From: Kallotenue papyrolyticum
GTDB taxonomy: Bacteria; Chloroflexota; Chloroflexia; Chloroflexales; Kallotenuaceae
Assembly (NCBI RefSeq): GCF_000526415.1
Contig: NZ_JAGA01000004.1
Coordinates: 186,001-250,000 of the forward strand
DNA length: 64,000 nt
Reading direction: 5' to 3'
Below, in pieces: positions 16,059-24,915 of the stretch. Both the position numbers and the translations under genes were made by a program. The notes beneath the pieces were generated by a model. The model was not told the origin of the DNA. It did no database searches and was given only the letters and a program-made list of their open reading frames with translations. Position 1 is the first letter of the stretch. Every line of letters starts with the position of its first letter.

Positions 16059-16199
16059 GCGCGCCGGTCATACGCGCCAACCGGCGCATCGGCGGGGTCG
16101 GAGCATGACTGATAGCCGGCGACAGACCGCGCAGCACCACGTACACTATGGTCTGCAACAACAGCCGCGCGGCTGTCACCGTTCTGCAAGGCGGGCGCG

Positions 16200-16239
16200 T
16201 TCAGAGTATTGACGGCAGCGTGTATAATCCGCACCAGGC
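16200..16239 (+). promoter_or_regulatory. minC promoter, almost no leader
   Basis: TTCAGA (16200-16205), 17 nt, TATAAT (16223-16228). The expected transcription start is about 16235, only some 5 nt before the minC ATG at 16240, and no Shine-Dalgarno fits. The minC mRNA is therefore probably leaderless. Confidence 0.6.
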
Positions 16240-16902
16240 ATGAATGGAGCGATCGCGATCAAAGGCAGCAGGGATGGGCTGCGCTTGTTGCTGGCCGACG
16301 ATGCCGACTGGCAGGAGGTGCTGGAGGCGCTCGATCGCCAGTTGGAGCGCGGCGCAGGCTTCTTTCATGGCGCCCATCTGACGATCGACATTGGCGCGCG
16401 CCCGCTCAACGAGGCGGAGCTGGCCGCCGTGCTAGCGATCATGCAGCGCCACGGCCTCCAGCCGGGCCAACTGGCCACCAGCACGCCCGAAGGCCGTCAG
16501 GCGGCGCGCGCCGTCGGCTTGGCCACGCGCCCGGCCCTGCGTCCCGCGGCGACGCCACCCGAGCGCGATGCGGACAGCGCCCTGCTGGTGGTGCGCACCC
16601 TGCGCTCCGGCCAGATCTTGCGCCATCACGGACATGTGACGATCGTCGGCGATGTCAATCCGGGCGCCGAGATCATCGCCGGCGGGCATGTGGTAGTGTG
16701 GGGACGCCTGCGCGGGCGTGTGCACGCCGGCGCGCTGGGCGACGTCACGGCCATCGTCGCCGCGCTGGAGTTTGTGCCATCGCTGGTGCAGATCGCCGAT
16801 AAACTCTCGCAAGCCCCCGATCAGCGCCCACAGGGGCCAGAAGTGGCACGCATCGCGGGCGATCGGATTGTGGTCGAACCCTGGGAGGGGAGCAAACGTT
16901 GA
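16240..16902 (+). CDS. minC: Septum-site-determining protein MinC
   Basis: A 220-residue inhibitor of FtsZ polymerisation. The N-terminal domain (to about 110) has the alpha/beta pattern of MinC. The C-terminal beta-helix begins at about 115 and holds the conserved segment HHGHVTIVGDVNPGAEI followed by AGGHVVVWGRLRG. It is activated at the membrane by MinD, encoded next. Confidence 0.93.
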   Translation: MNGAIAIKGSRDGLRLLLADDADWQEVLEALDRQLERGAGFFHGAHLTIDIGARPLNEAELAAVLAIMQRHGLQPGQLATSTPEGRQAARAVGLATRPALRPAATPPERDADSALLVVRTLRSGQILRHHGHVTIVGDVNPGAEIIAGGHVVVWGRLRGRVHAGALGDVTAIVAALEFVPSLVQIADKLSQAPDQRPQGPEVARIAGDRIVVEPWEGSKR

Positions 16903-16981
16903 GGCCGGAGCCGAGCACCGACATACTGCGCAGCAGCCTGATCACTGCGCGGTGGCGTTCGGTCCGTAAAGGAGTAGCTGC

Positions 16982-17794
16982 ATGGCGCGCGTAATCACGA
17001 TTACCTCAGGCAAGGGCGGCGTCGGCAAGACCACCACCACCGCCAATCTAGGCACGGCGCTGGCAATGCAGGGCCAACGCGTCGTGGTTGTGGATGCCGA
17101 TATCGGCCTGCGCAACCTGGATGTCGTGATGGGCCTGGAAAATCGCATCGTCTACGACCTGGTCGATGTCGTCGAGGGCCGCTGTCGGCTCAAACAGGCG
17201 CTGATCAAGGACAAGCGTTTTCCGGAACTGTTTCTGCTGCCAGCGGCCCAGACCCGCGACAAGGACGCCGTCAGCATGGAGGATATGATCGAACTCTGCA
17301 ACGCCCTGCGCCGCGAGTTCGACTTTGTGCTGGTGGACTCGCCCGCCGGCATCGAGGCCGGCTTTCGCAACGCGATTGCCGGCGCCGACGAGGTCTTGAT
17401 CGTCACCACCCCCGAAGTGTCGGCGGTGCGCGACGCGGATCGCATCGTTGGGCTGGTCGAGGCCTTTGACAAGGGCCACCCGCGCCTGATCCTCAACCGC
17501 CTCCGACCGGCCATGGTTACCCGCGGCGAGATGATGAGCCAGGACGATGTCGTCGAAATTCTGGCGATCGATCTGATCGGCGTGGTACCCGACGACGAAA
17601 CGATCGTCACTTCCACCAACCGGGGCGAGGTTGCGGTGACGCTCAAACATTCGCTGGCCGGGCGCGCCTTCCAGGACATCGCCCGTCGCCTCATGGGCGA
17701 GGACGTGCCGCTGATGGTGCTCGATACGGATCAGGGCCTGCTACACCGCTTTTTTGGCGCGCTGGGTCTGCGGCCGCGCCGCGCCGTGCGTTGA
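16982..17794 (+). CDS. minD: Septum-site-determining ATPase MinD
   Basis: A 270-residue deviant Walker ATPase (GKGGVGKTTT near residues 10-19) with switch regions (VVVDADIGLRNLD, DFVLVDSPAGIE). MinD recruits MinC to the membrane and is released by MinE. The C-terminus (LHRFFGALGLRPRR) is basic and amphipathic, as expected for the membrane-targeting helix. It starts 80 nt after minC behind AAAGGAG. Confidence 0.96.
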   Translation: MARVITITSGKGGVGKTTTTANLGTALAMQGQRVVVVDADIGLRNLDVVMGLENRIVYDLVDVVEGRCRLKQALIKDKRFPELFLLPAAQTRDKDAVSMEDMIELCNALRREFDFVLVDSPAGIEAGFRNAIAGADEVLIVTTPEVSAVRDADRIVGLVEAFDKGHPRLILNRLRPAMVTRGEMMSQDDVVEILAIDLIGVVPDDETIVTSTNRGEVAVTLKHSLAGRAFQDIARRLMGEDVPLMVLDTDQGLLHRFFGALGLRPRRAVR

Positions 17795-17912
17795 GGCCGG
17801 CAATGCCCGCGCGCCGCCGCCAAACAGAGCATGTTGCCTGCAACGCCCCCGAGTTTAGCGGTCATGATGCGCGGATAGAGCACAGCCATACACGATGATG
17901 ACGGAGTTGCGC

Positions 17913-18173
17913 ATGAGCTTTCTAGATACCCTGCTCGGCCGCAAGCGCGAAAGCAGCTCAGCCGTCGCCAAAGAGCGCTTGCTGACGGTGCTCGTCCATG
18001 ATCGCGTCAAGCTCACACCGGACATGCTGGAGGCGATGCAACGCGAGATCGTGGCCGTGATCTCGAAGTACGTCGATATCGTCGATCCCGACGCGATCCA
18101 GGTGTCGCTGCTGCGCGGCGAGGAGGCCGATCACCTGCAGGCCGATATTCCGGTGCGGCGCAGCCGCAGCTAA
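17913..18173 (+). CDS. minE: Cell division topological specificity factor MinE
   Basis: An 86-residue protein from MSFLDTLLGRKR. The N-terminal amphipathic helix, the anti-MinCD helix (KERLLTVLVHDR) and the C-terminal dimer domain (VDPDAIQVSLLR) are all visible. MinE stimulates MinD ATPase and restricts the inhibitor to the poles. An upstream in-frame ATG at 17895 would add six residues before the conserved start and is rejected. Confidence 0.92.
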   Translation: MSFLDTLLGRKRESSSAVAKERLLTVLVHDRVKLTPDMLEAMQREIVAVISKYVDIVDPDAIQVSLLRGEEADHLQADIPVRRSRS

Positions 18174-18180
18174 GGAGATC

Positions 18181-19413
18181 ATGCAACCAACGCCACGTCG
18201 GATCGTGTTTCCACCCTGGGCGAAGATCGCGACGATCGCGATCATCATCGCGCTCACGATCCTGCTGCTGCGCGCGGTCGGCGGGCTGCTCGACCCATTC
18301 CTGTGGGCCATCGTTGCCGCCTACCTGCTCAACCCGCTGGTCACGCGTCTGAGCTACCATACCGGCCTGCGCCGCGTGTGGTGGGTGATCGTGCTCTACA
18401 TCGTCGCCGGGCTGACCATCTACCTGGGCATCAATACCCTGGCGCCGCGGCTGGCGCGACAGTATAGCGATCTGCTGCAGGCGCTGCCCGATTTCGCTAC
18501 ACGCCTGTCGCACTGGATCGCTGCGCATGGCGTGATCGACGTTGGCGGTATCACCCTTGATCTGCGCCCCAACGAGCAAGAGATCAGCGCCTTCTTCGCG
18601 GAGCTGAGCCGCGAAATTCCGCGCAGCGTGCCGGAGATTGTGCTGGGCGTGTTTGAACGGCTGGTGCTGCTGCTGGTCTTTCTGGTAGTCACGTTCTACC
18701 TGCTGCTGGAGGCCGACCAGCTCACCGAGCACGTGTATGCGCTGATCCCCGCGCCCTACCGCGGCGAGATCCGCGAGCTGGGGAGGTCGATCGATCGCGT
18801 GCTGGGCGCCTACATCCGCAGCCAGTTGCTGTTGATCGTGATCATGGCCGCGCTGACCTACGTGCCGCTCTCGATCCTGGGCGTGCAGTATGCCCTGGTG
18901 CTGGCGATCGCCACCGGGTTCCTGGAGATCATCCCGTTTGTGGGGCCGTGGAGCGCCGCCGGCATTGCCATGCTGGTTTCGCTGCTGCAGGACGGCAACA
19001 ACTTCGGCTGGCCCAACTGGCTGCTGGCGCTGGTGGTGGGGCTGATCTACCTGATCCTGCGCCAGATGGAGGATCATCTGATCATCCCCAACCTGGTGGG
19101 TCGCATCGTCAAGCTGCACCCGGTCGTCGTGATCTTTGCCATTCTAGCCGGAGCGGCGCTGGGTGGCGCGCTGGGCCTGCTGCTGGCCGTGCCCGTGGCT
19201 GCCACGATCAAAATCCTGCTGGCCTACCTCTACGCCAAGCTGATCGATGCACCCGTGCCGAGCGCGTCAGTGGTGGCCGAGGAGCAGCGCCTGCTCGACA
19301 CGCCCGCACCGGCGCCGATCGCCGCGCCGCCGGGTCAGGGTGATCTGAGCCAGCCCCACGCCGAGCGCCAGCCGCGGCCACCGGAACCCGCCGATGGACA
19401 TCCGCTCCGCTGA
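18181..19413 (+). CDS. AI-2E family transporter (PerM/YdiK-like)
   Basis: A 410-residue membrane protein with about eight helices, the conserved motif PLSILGVQYALVLA plus EIIPFVGP, and the later QMEDHLIIPNLVGRIV. The family exports small molecules or ions; the substrate cannot be told from sequence. A Pro/Ala-rich C-terminal tail of about 40 residues is extra. It begins 7 nt after minE behind AAGGAGATC and so is in the same transcript. Confidence 0.88.
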   Translation: MQPTPRRIVFPPWAKIATIAIIIALTILLLRAVGGLLDPFLWAIVAAYLLNPLVTRLSYHTGLRRVWWVIVLYIVAGLTIYLGINTLAPRLARQYSDLLQALPDFATRLSHWIAAHGVIDVGGITLDLRPNEQEISAFFAELSREIPRSVPEIVLGVFERLVLLLVFLVVTFYLLLEADQLTEHVYALIPAPYRGEIRELGRSIDRVLGAYIRSQLLLIVIMAALTYVPLSILGVQYALVLAIATGFLEIIPFVGPWSAAGIAMLVSLLQDGNNFGWPNWLLALVVGLIYLILRQMEDHLIIPNLVGRIVKLHPVVVIFAILAGAALGGALGLLLAVPVAATIKILLAYLYAKLIDAPVPSASVVAEEQRLLDTPAPAPIAAPPGQGDLSQPHAERQPRPPEPADGHPLR

Positions 19414-19936
19414 TCTGGCTGATTTCGCTGCCTGCCAGGCGCTGCCAGACACGATCCAGAGCACGCACGTCTGGCAACTGCGGCTGGTACATCCGCCGCT
19501 GGCGCCCCAGCCCGGCGACGAGGTCGGCGGCATCCTGACGCGCACACGCCTGCCGCGCCCGGTCACGCTCGCCCCCGCCAGCCAGGAGTCGCTGGCCGAC
19601 CTGTGGCAGCGCGCCACAGAGGTGCTGGTTGCCGAGGAGCAGGCCACGCTGGTCGGCTACGTGGTGCTGACGACGCCGCCTGAACTGCCGGCAACGCGCA
19701 TCGAACGCCTGGTGGTCGCGCCCGCGCTGCGGCGCCAGGGTATCGGCGGCCTGTTGCTCGCCGCGGCGATGCAGTGGAGCCGCAGCTTCGGCTACGAAGC
19801 GTTGATCGCCTTCTGCGCCGCGCGCAACGATCCGGCGGCCAGGTTCTACCTGCGCTACGGCCTGCGCTTTGCCGGCTACAGCGAGGCGTTGCTGCCGCGT
19901 GGCGAGATCGCGCTCTTCTTTCAGCGCTCACTCTAG
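19394..19936 (+). CDS. GNAT family N-acetyltransferase
   Basis: A 180-residue acetyltransferase with the acetyl-CoA motif A (RIERLVVAPALRRQGIGGLLL) split at about residues 98-117 and motif B (ARFYLRYGLRFAGYSE). It starts 20 nt inside the end of the AI-2E-family gene. The substrate is unknown. It ends 6 nt from the convergent phosphorylase gene. Confidence 0.88.
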   Translation: MDIRSADLADFAACQALPDTIQSTHVWQLRLVHPPLAPQPGDEVGGILTRTRLPRPVTLAPASQESLADLWQRATEVLVAEEQATLVGYVVLTTPPELPATRIERLVVAPALRRQGIGGLLLAAAMQWSRSFGYEALIAFCAARNDPAARFYLRYGLRFAGYSEALLPRGEIALFFQRSL

Positions 19937-19942
19937 CGCGTC

Positions 19943-21742
19943 TCAGTCTTCCCTACCCGCGCCGGCCCAGAGCCACAGCGCGGCATGCGGCGGAAGTTCG
20001 ACCGCCAGCGTGCCATCGGCCTCCGGCGTCATGCGCACACCACCGATCAGATCGCGCCACACCGCGGGACGCGCTTCCAGCGCTGCGCCGGGCTGCACGC
20101 GCACCGGTTGCGCGCGTGGCGTTACGTTGTGCAGACAGACCACCGCTTCGCTGCCGTCCGGTGTGGCGCGCAGCAGCGCGAACACGCCATCGGGCGCGTC
20201 GAGCACCGTCTGCGGCGCGCTCGGCGCAAAGGCCGGCGTTGTGCCGCGCTGCCGGAGCAGATGCAGGAAGCGCCGCAGCACCTGCGCCGCGCGGCTGTGC
20301 GGCTGCGCCAGCTCGGCATCGATCGCTTGGCGCTGCCATTTGCGGCGGTTGATAGCCCGATTGTGGCCGGTACGGTGCAGGCCCTCGTGATCGTTGTGCG
20401 AGCCGACCAGGCTGTGGATGTAGATGCCCGGCAGGCCGGCCAGCGCCAGCATGATCGCGTTGGCGGTCAGCAAGCGCTCGATGGCGACCGCTTCCGGCGT
20501 GGTAGCCGGATCGGAGAGCGCGTCCATCAGCGTGATGTTCAATTCATAAGCGCTGAGCGAGCCATCGCTGTTGGTTTTGTAGGAGACGCGCCCGCCATGG
20601 CGCTCGGTCATGTGAACCAGCGCTTGAAGCTCGGCGGGCGACAGAATATCGATCGCCGGCTGCACGCCGATGCCGTCGTGCGAGGCCAGAAAGTTGAAAA
20701 AGGCTGTTTCCGCGGAGGGCGTTGCCAGCTCGCGCGCCCAGGTCTGCAGGTAGCGCGTGCTGCCGCTGTGAAAGGCGTGCAGCACCAGCGGCGCCAGCGG
20801 AAACTGATAGACCAGTTGCGCCTCGTTGCGGCCATCGCCGAAGTAGCTGATGTTGTCGCGGTGCGGCACATTAGTCTCGGTGATCAGCAGCACCTCGGGC
20901 GCGACCACGTCCAGCACGGTGCGGATCAACTGGACCACGCGGTGAGTCTGCGGCAGGTGGATGCAGCGCGTGCCGATCGTCTTCCACAGGTAGCCGATGG
21001 CGTCGAGGCGCAGAAAGCTGGCGCCCCGGGCGACATACAGCAGCAGCACGTCAAGTATCGCCAGCAGCACCTCGGGATTGGCGAAGTTGAGGTCGATCTG
21101 ATCGGCGCTGAAGGTCGTCCAGACGTAGTGCGCGCCGCCGGCGGTTTCAAAGCGTGTGAGCAGCGGATGGGTACGTGGGCGCGTCACCAGCGACAGATCG
21201 ACCGGCTCATCCACCACGATGAACCAGTCGCGGTAGCGCGGGTCGCCGGCCAGAAAGGCCTGAAACCAGGCACTCTGCGCCGAGACGTGGTTGATCACGG
21301 CATCGAACATGAGGCGGTATGCGCGACTCAGACGTTCGATGTCGCTCCAGTCGCCGAGGTTGGGATCGACGCGCGTGTAGTCGATCACCGCAAAGCCATC
21401 GTCAGAGGAATAGGGGTAGAACGGCAGGAGGTGGACGCAGGTGATGGCATCGCCCAGATGCTGGCGCAGCCAGTCGTGCAACGTGGCCAGCGGCGCGCGC
21501 CCCGGCTCGCGCACCTGATCGCCATAGGTGATCAGCATCGCGTCGCGGGCGGTGAGTCGCGCCAGACGAGGGTGCCGGTCGTCGCCACGTCGTTCGTAGG
21601 TCGCCAGGAAGGCGGCAAGGCGTTGCAGCAGAGCTGCAAGCGTCGTCGTGGCCTGATCCGGCGGGTAGAGCGCCGTCAGGTGTGCCAGTAACGGCTCGCG
21701 GTAGCGCGCAAGCAGGTGGGCGGGTGGCAGCTGGTCGGGCAT
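19943..21742 (-). CDS. GH13_18 sugar phosphorylase, likely glucosylglycerate-type
   Basis: A 599-residue GH13 enzyme with the retaining triad visible: nucleophile Asp247 (FLRLDAIGYLWK), acid/base Glu289 (LLITETNVPH) and Asp356 (FLASHDGIG). Subfamily 18 members split sugars with phosphate to give alpha-glucose 1-phosphate. The segment GTRCIHLPQTH matches E. coli YcjM (glucosylglycerate phosphorylase) as I remember it, rather than classical sucrose phosphorylase. A sucrose or sucrose-6-phosphate phosphorylase remains possible. It is the last gene of the minus-strand sugar locus. Confidence 0.85.
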   Translation of the reverse strand: MPDQLPPAHLLARYREPLLAHLTALYPPDQATTTLAALLQRLAAFLATYERRGDDRHPRLARLTARDAMLITYGDQVREPGRAPLATLHDWLRQHLGDAITCVHLLPFYPYSSDDGFAVIDYTRVDPNLGDWSDIERLSRAYRLMFDAVINHVSAQSAWFQAFLAGDPRYRDWFIVVDEPVDLSLVTRPRTHPLLTRFETAGGAHYVWTTFSADQIDLNFANPEVLLAILDVLLLYVARGASFLRLDAIGYLWKTIGTRCIHLPQTHRVVQLIRTVLDVVAPEVLLITETNVPHRDNISYFGDGRNEAQLVYQFPLAPLVLHAFHSGSTRYLQTWARELATPSAETAFFNFLASHDGIGVQPAIDILSPAELQALVHMTERHGGRVSYKTNSDGSLSAYELNITLMDALSDPATTPEAVAIERLLTANAIMLALAGLPGIYIHSLVGSHNDHEGLHRTGHNRAINRRKWQRQAIDAELAQPHSRAAQVLRRFLHLLRQRGTTPAFAPSAPQTVLDAPDGVFALLRATPDGSEAVVCLHNVTPRAQPVRVQPGAALEARPAVWRDLIGGVRMTPEADGTLAVELPPHAALWLWAGAGRED

Positions 21743-21825
21743 GCCGGTCTCCTCCTTGGGTAGCGTGTCTCTGCGCCGGAGCGCCGTCCACTATTGCTCG
21801 CTACCGTGGGCGGACGATGCGCGTC

Positions 21826-24435
21826 TCAACGCTCCAGACCGAATGGCTCGGTGATGGCTACCGGCGGTACGGCCATGCCGCCGGCGCTGGTGGTCGGATC
21901 GTCCGGCAAGCGGAACAGCGCCTCGGCGGTGGTAGCGAGCGGCACGCGCGTTTCAATCACGATGCTGAGCAGCGGTGTTTCGCCGCCCTGCGCGTCGCGG
22001 TGCAGGGTGTCAAGCCGCAGCGGCACGAGCTGCGCGCGGTCAAGCCAGAGCCGACGGACGATCACGCCCGCGGGCAGACCGGTCAGATCGGGCGGCGGCG
22101 CGCTCCAACGCGCGTTCTGCAGTTGCTCCGGCGGCGTGCTCGCGACCTGTTCCAGCAGCCACAGGTCGCCGCGCGGCTCGGCGCGGAGCGCACCCGCATC
22201 GGTCAGCAGCGACAGCACCAGCTCCAGATCGAGCGGTTGCGGCTGCCAGCGTGGCGTCAACTGCTCGACACGACCGCTCCACACCCTACCGCTGGCGGGG
22301 AGATACCAGGCGAAGCTGCCATGGCGCTGCACCATCACCTGTGCCAGGCGGCCATCCGCGCGCCGTTGCTCCTCGCGCAGCATCGGCGGCGCGTTGGAGA
22401 CAGCCCGTAGCCACTGCTCGCGCACCAGGCGCGCCGACTCGGCGGTGGCGGTCTGGCGCGCTTCGCTGCGTGCGCGCAGGTACACCGTCTGATCGGCCGG
22501 CTGCGACGCGGCTAGCGCTTGGTCGAGCACCGCCGCCACCTCCGGCGCGAGCGGGCGCGGCTCCAAAAAGAACCGGCGCGCCACGCTCCAGGTCGCAGGC
22601 GAGAGCGGCGCCAGCCCATCAACCACGGCCAGCAGCTCGGCATCGCTCAGGCTGCGTGCCCAGAGGTCGATGGTTGGAGCGCGCGCCGCCAAAGGGAAGC
22701 GCGCGTCGCGCAAGGTCACACGCCGGACCGGCCCGCCGGCGGGCGGCAGATCGATCAGCCACGCGCCGCGCGCCATCCAGGGACGCGGCACCGCCTCGCG
22801 CCAGGTGACGGCGCTGAGCGTCAGACTCTGGGCGCCGTCGCCTGTGATCAGGATGCGGCTATCGGCTGCCAGCGTATAGTCCGTCGGCGCCGCCGGCAGG
22901 ATTGGCGCGGTCAGCAGCGCCCGGGTCAGGCCCGTGGGCAGGCGCTGGGGCACATACCAGCGCCAGGGCGTGGCCAGCAGCGTGCGCAGGCTGACCACGC
23001 GCTCCAGTCGTAGCGCGGGACAAGCCACGTCGAGCAAGGACGCATTGCCGGCAGCCTGCTCCCAGCGCGGCAGCGTCAGGGGCACGCCCGTACGGTATTC
23101 GCGCAGGCGCAGCAGCCGCCACCGATCGCGAACGATGCGTTGATCGCCGATGCCGGTTAGCTCCTGCACGCGGTGGAGCTGGTGGCGCAGCGGATCGATC
23201 CACAGGATGATGTGCGCAGGCGGCTGCGCCTGCCGGTCGGTATAGGTCAGCGCCACCAGCGTCTGCGCGCCGGCACGGCGCAGACCCAGCGAACGCAGAT
23301 CGTCGGCGCGCTGCCCTGCCAGCAGAGCGCTGTAGCCCTGGCCATAGGCGCTGCGCTCCAGCCAAGCGCGCAGCACCTCTTCGGCCTCGCCGGGCCGTAG
23401 CGCAAAGCGCCGCGCGTTGCGCTCAAACAGGCGCCAGTTGCCCTGCCAGCCGGTGTTCCAGGGACAGGTGGCATACGCCGGCTCGGCGGCATACCACAAC
23501 TCATCGCCGACGCCGAGCTGCCACTCCACCAGACGGTCGGCCTGGCGCACCTCGATGCGCTGCTGGCCATGCTGCGCGTCGGACAGCCACAGGTCGGCGA
23601 TCAGGGCTTCGTCTTCGCGCCAGGGGCTGCGCGCCCACACCTGCCGGTAGCGCACCCCGGCGGGGGGACGAGCGTGCCACTCCGCCAGCGCGGCGCTGAT
23701 GAGCTGTCTGGGATCGGGAGGTAGTCGGCGCGTGGCTGCATCAGGGCGCGGCAGCATCAAGGCCACCAGCAACAGCGCCACCGCTCCGGCGAGCGCCAGC
23801 GGCAGGCGTTGTCGTTCCGAGGGTGACGTTGACAGCGCTGCTAGCCGGGCGCGCAGCTCCGCCGGTAGTTGCGCCTGAGCAACCGCTGCCGTCAGCGCGG
23901 CCTGCCACTGCGCCAGGCGCTGCTCCCAGGCGTGACGGCGCGTCTGGCAGACCCGGCAGCCCAGCCCATGCGCGGCAGGCCAGGCGCTCCATCCCAGACG
24001 CGCTCCCAGCCAGGCGCGCAGATCGGGATGTTCTTCATCGGAGGGCAGGTCGGCGGGTGGCTGCGCCTCGGTCAGCAGCGCAGCCAGCTCCGCGAGCAGC
24101 GTCTCCGGCGGACGACCGGTGATCGCCATCAGGCGCGGCCCATCGCAGCGCTGCAGCAGCCAGAGGCCCAACAGCAGGCGTGCGGCAGGCGTGCAGGCAC
24201 GCAACGTTCGCGGACCGGCGCGCACGTGGCGGCGGTGACGCTCCGTCAGCACGCGCCACAGTGCCCGGTACAGCACCAGTTCGGGATCACCGGTAGGCGA
24301 GGGAGCGCGCAAACACTGCCGCGCGACCGCCAGCACGGCGCGTTCGGCACCACGGCGCGCGCCGCAGCCCAGCAGTGCCAGACGATAGAGCGCAACCAGG
24401 TTGGTATCGAGCGCTGCCCGGAGCTCGTCGCTCAC
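21826..24435 (-). CDS. Sigma-like / anti-sigma-like membrane fusion protein
   Basis: An 869-residue protein. Residues 10-45 resemble ECF sigma region 2 and 75-125 region 4 (PAARLLLGLWLLQRCDG), both degenerate. Next comes H156-x3-C160-x2-C163, the ZAS zinc motif of anti-sigma factors, then a coiled-coil region, one membrane helix (211-229) and about 640 extracytoplasmic residues containing beta-rich, LolA/MucB-like repeats. A regulator and its extracytoplasmic sensor may be fused here. It lies between an ABC importer and the GH13_18 gene. The family is not recognised as a whole; the sigma-like reading is inference. Confidence 0.55.
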   Translation of the reverse strand: MSDELRAALDTNLVALYRLALLGCGARRGAERAVLAVARQCLRAPSPTGDPELVLYRALWRVLTERHRRHVRAGPRTLRACTPAARLLLGLWLLQRCDGPRLMAITGRPPETLLAELAALLTEAQPPADLPSDEEHPDLRAWLGARLGWSAWPAAHGLGCRVCQTRRHAWEQRLAQWQAALTAAVAQAQLPAELRARLAALSTSPSERQRLPLALAGAVALLLVALMLPRPDAATRRLPPDPRQLISAALAEWHARPPAGVRYRQVWARSPWREDEALIADLWLSDAQHGQQRIEVRQADRLVEWQLGVGDELWYAAEPAYATCPWNTGWQGNWRLFERNARRFALRPGEAEEVLRAWLERSAYGQGYSALLAGQRADDLRSLGLRRAGAQTLVALTYTDRQAQPPAHIILWIDPLRHQLHRVQELTGIGDQRIVRDRWRLLRLREYRTGVPLTLPRWEQAAGNASLLDVACPALRLERVVSLRTLLATPWRWYVPQRLPTGLTRALLTAPILPAAPTDYTLAADSRILITGDGAQSLTLSAVTWREAVPRPWMARGAWLIDLPPAGGPVRRVTLRDARFPLAARAPTIDLWARSLSDAELLAVVDGLAPLSPATWSVARRFFLEPRPLAPEVAAVLDQALAASQPADQTVYLRARSEARQTATAESARLVREQWLRAVSNAPPMLREEQRRADGRLAQVMVQRHGSFAWYLPASGRVWSGRVEQLTPRWQPQPLDLELVLSLLTDAGALRAEPRGDLWLLEQVASTPPEQLQNARWSAPPPDLTGLPAGVIVRRLWLDRAQLVPLRLDTLHRDAQGGETPLLSIVIETRVPLATTAEALFRLPDDPTTSAGGMAVPPVAITEPFGLER

Positions 24436-24582
24436 GCGCCGCCTCCCTGTCAGTCGCCAGCCACCTCAGCGATACTGTACGCGCTCCCCGGCGTCGCGTC
24501 AACCGCTTAACGCGGGCATGGACCGTCCCGTCGCGGAACGGCCCATGCTTGCCGTGGTCTGCGGCCGAATGCCGCGCGTGGC

Positions 24583-24891
24583 CTAGCGCTCCGCCTGACG
24601 GGACCGCTCCGCACGCTCCTCATCGCCCAGCGGTGGCCGGCCGAAGAAGTCGGGCTGATCGTGCTCGTCATCAGCGCGCGTGGCGTCATCGCGCACACCT
24701 GCCGGCGCGGCTGCGCCCGACGCATTACTGGCGATGCCGGCCACCGGCGCAGCGGCAGGCGGCACGGCAGGATCGGGCGGCAGCGCCTCGTCATCGGCAG
24801 CGACGCGCTCGCGTTGCTCGGCAGGCAACTGTTGCGGCGCGAACGCGCGCTCCTGTTCGTCCATACCCTCAAAGAGCGGCTTGTCGCTCAT
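24583..24891 (-). CDS. Small acidic disordered protein, PLFxGMDE family
   Basis: A 102-residue protein beginning MSDKPLFEGMDEQERAFAP, the rest rich in Ala, Pro, Asp and Glu and probably unstructured. The ATG follows AGGAGGAGG. A paralogue with the same N-terminus lies at 33884-34222 in the second sugar operon. It lies 24 nt after the MalG-like permease gene. Function unknown; the conserved N-terminal motif followed by a variable tail suggests a docking peptide. Confidence 0.7.
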   Translation of the reverse strand: MSDKPLFEGMDEQERAFAPQQLPAEQRERVAADDEALPPDPAVPPAAAPVAGIASNASGAAAPAGVRDDATRADDEHDQPDFFGRPPLGDEERAERSRQAER

Positions 24892-24915
24892 CCTCCTCCT
24901 CCTCTCGTTGGCGCG

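Noticed and set aside
19985-21691. 568-residue gene on the plus strand
   Set aside because: Antisense to the GH13_18 gene with its intact catalytic triad.
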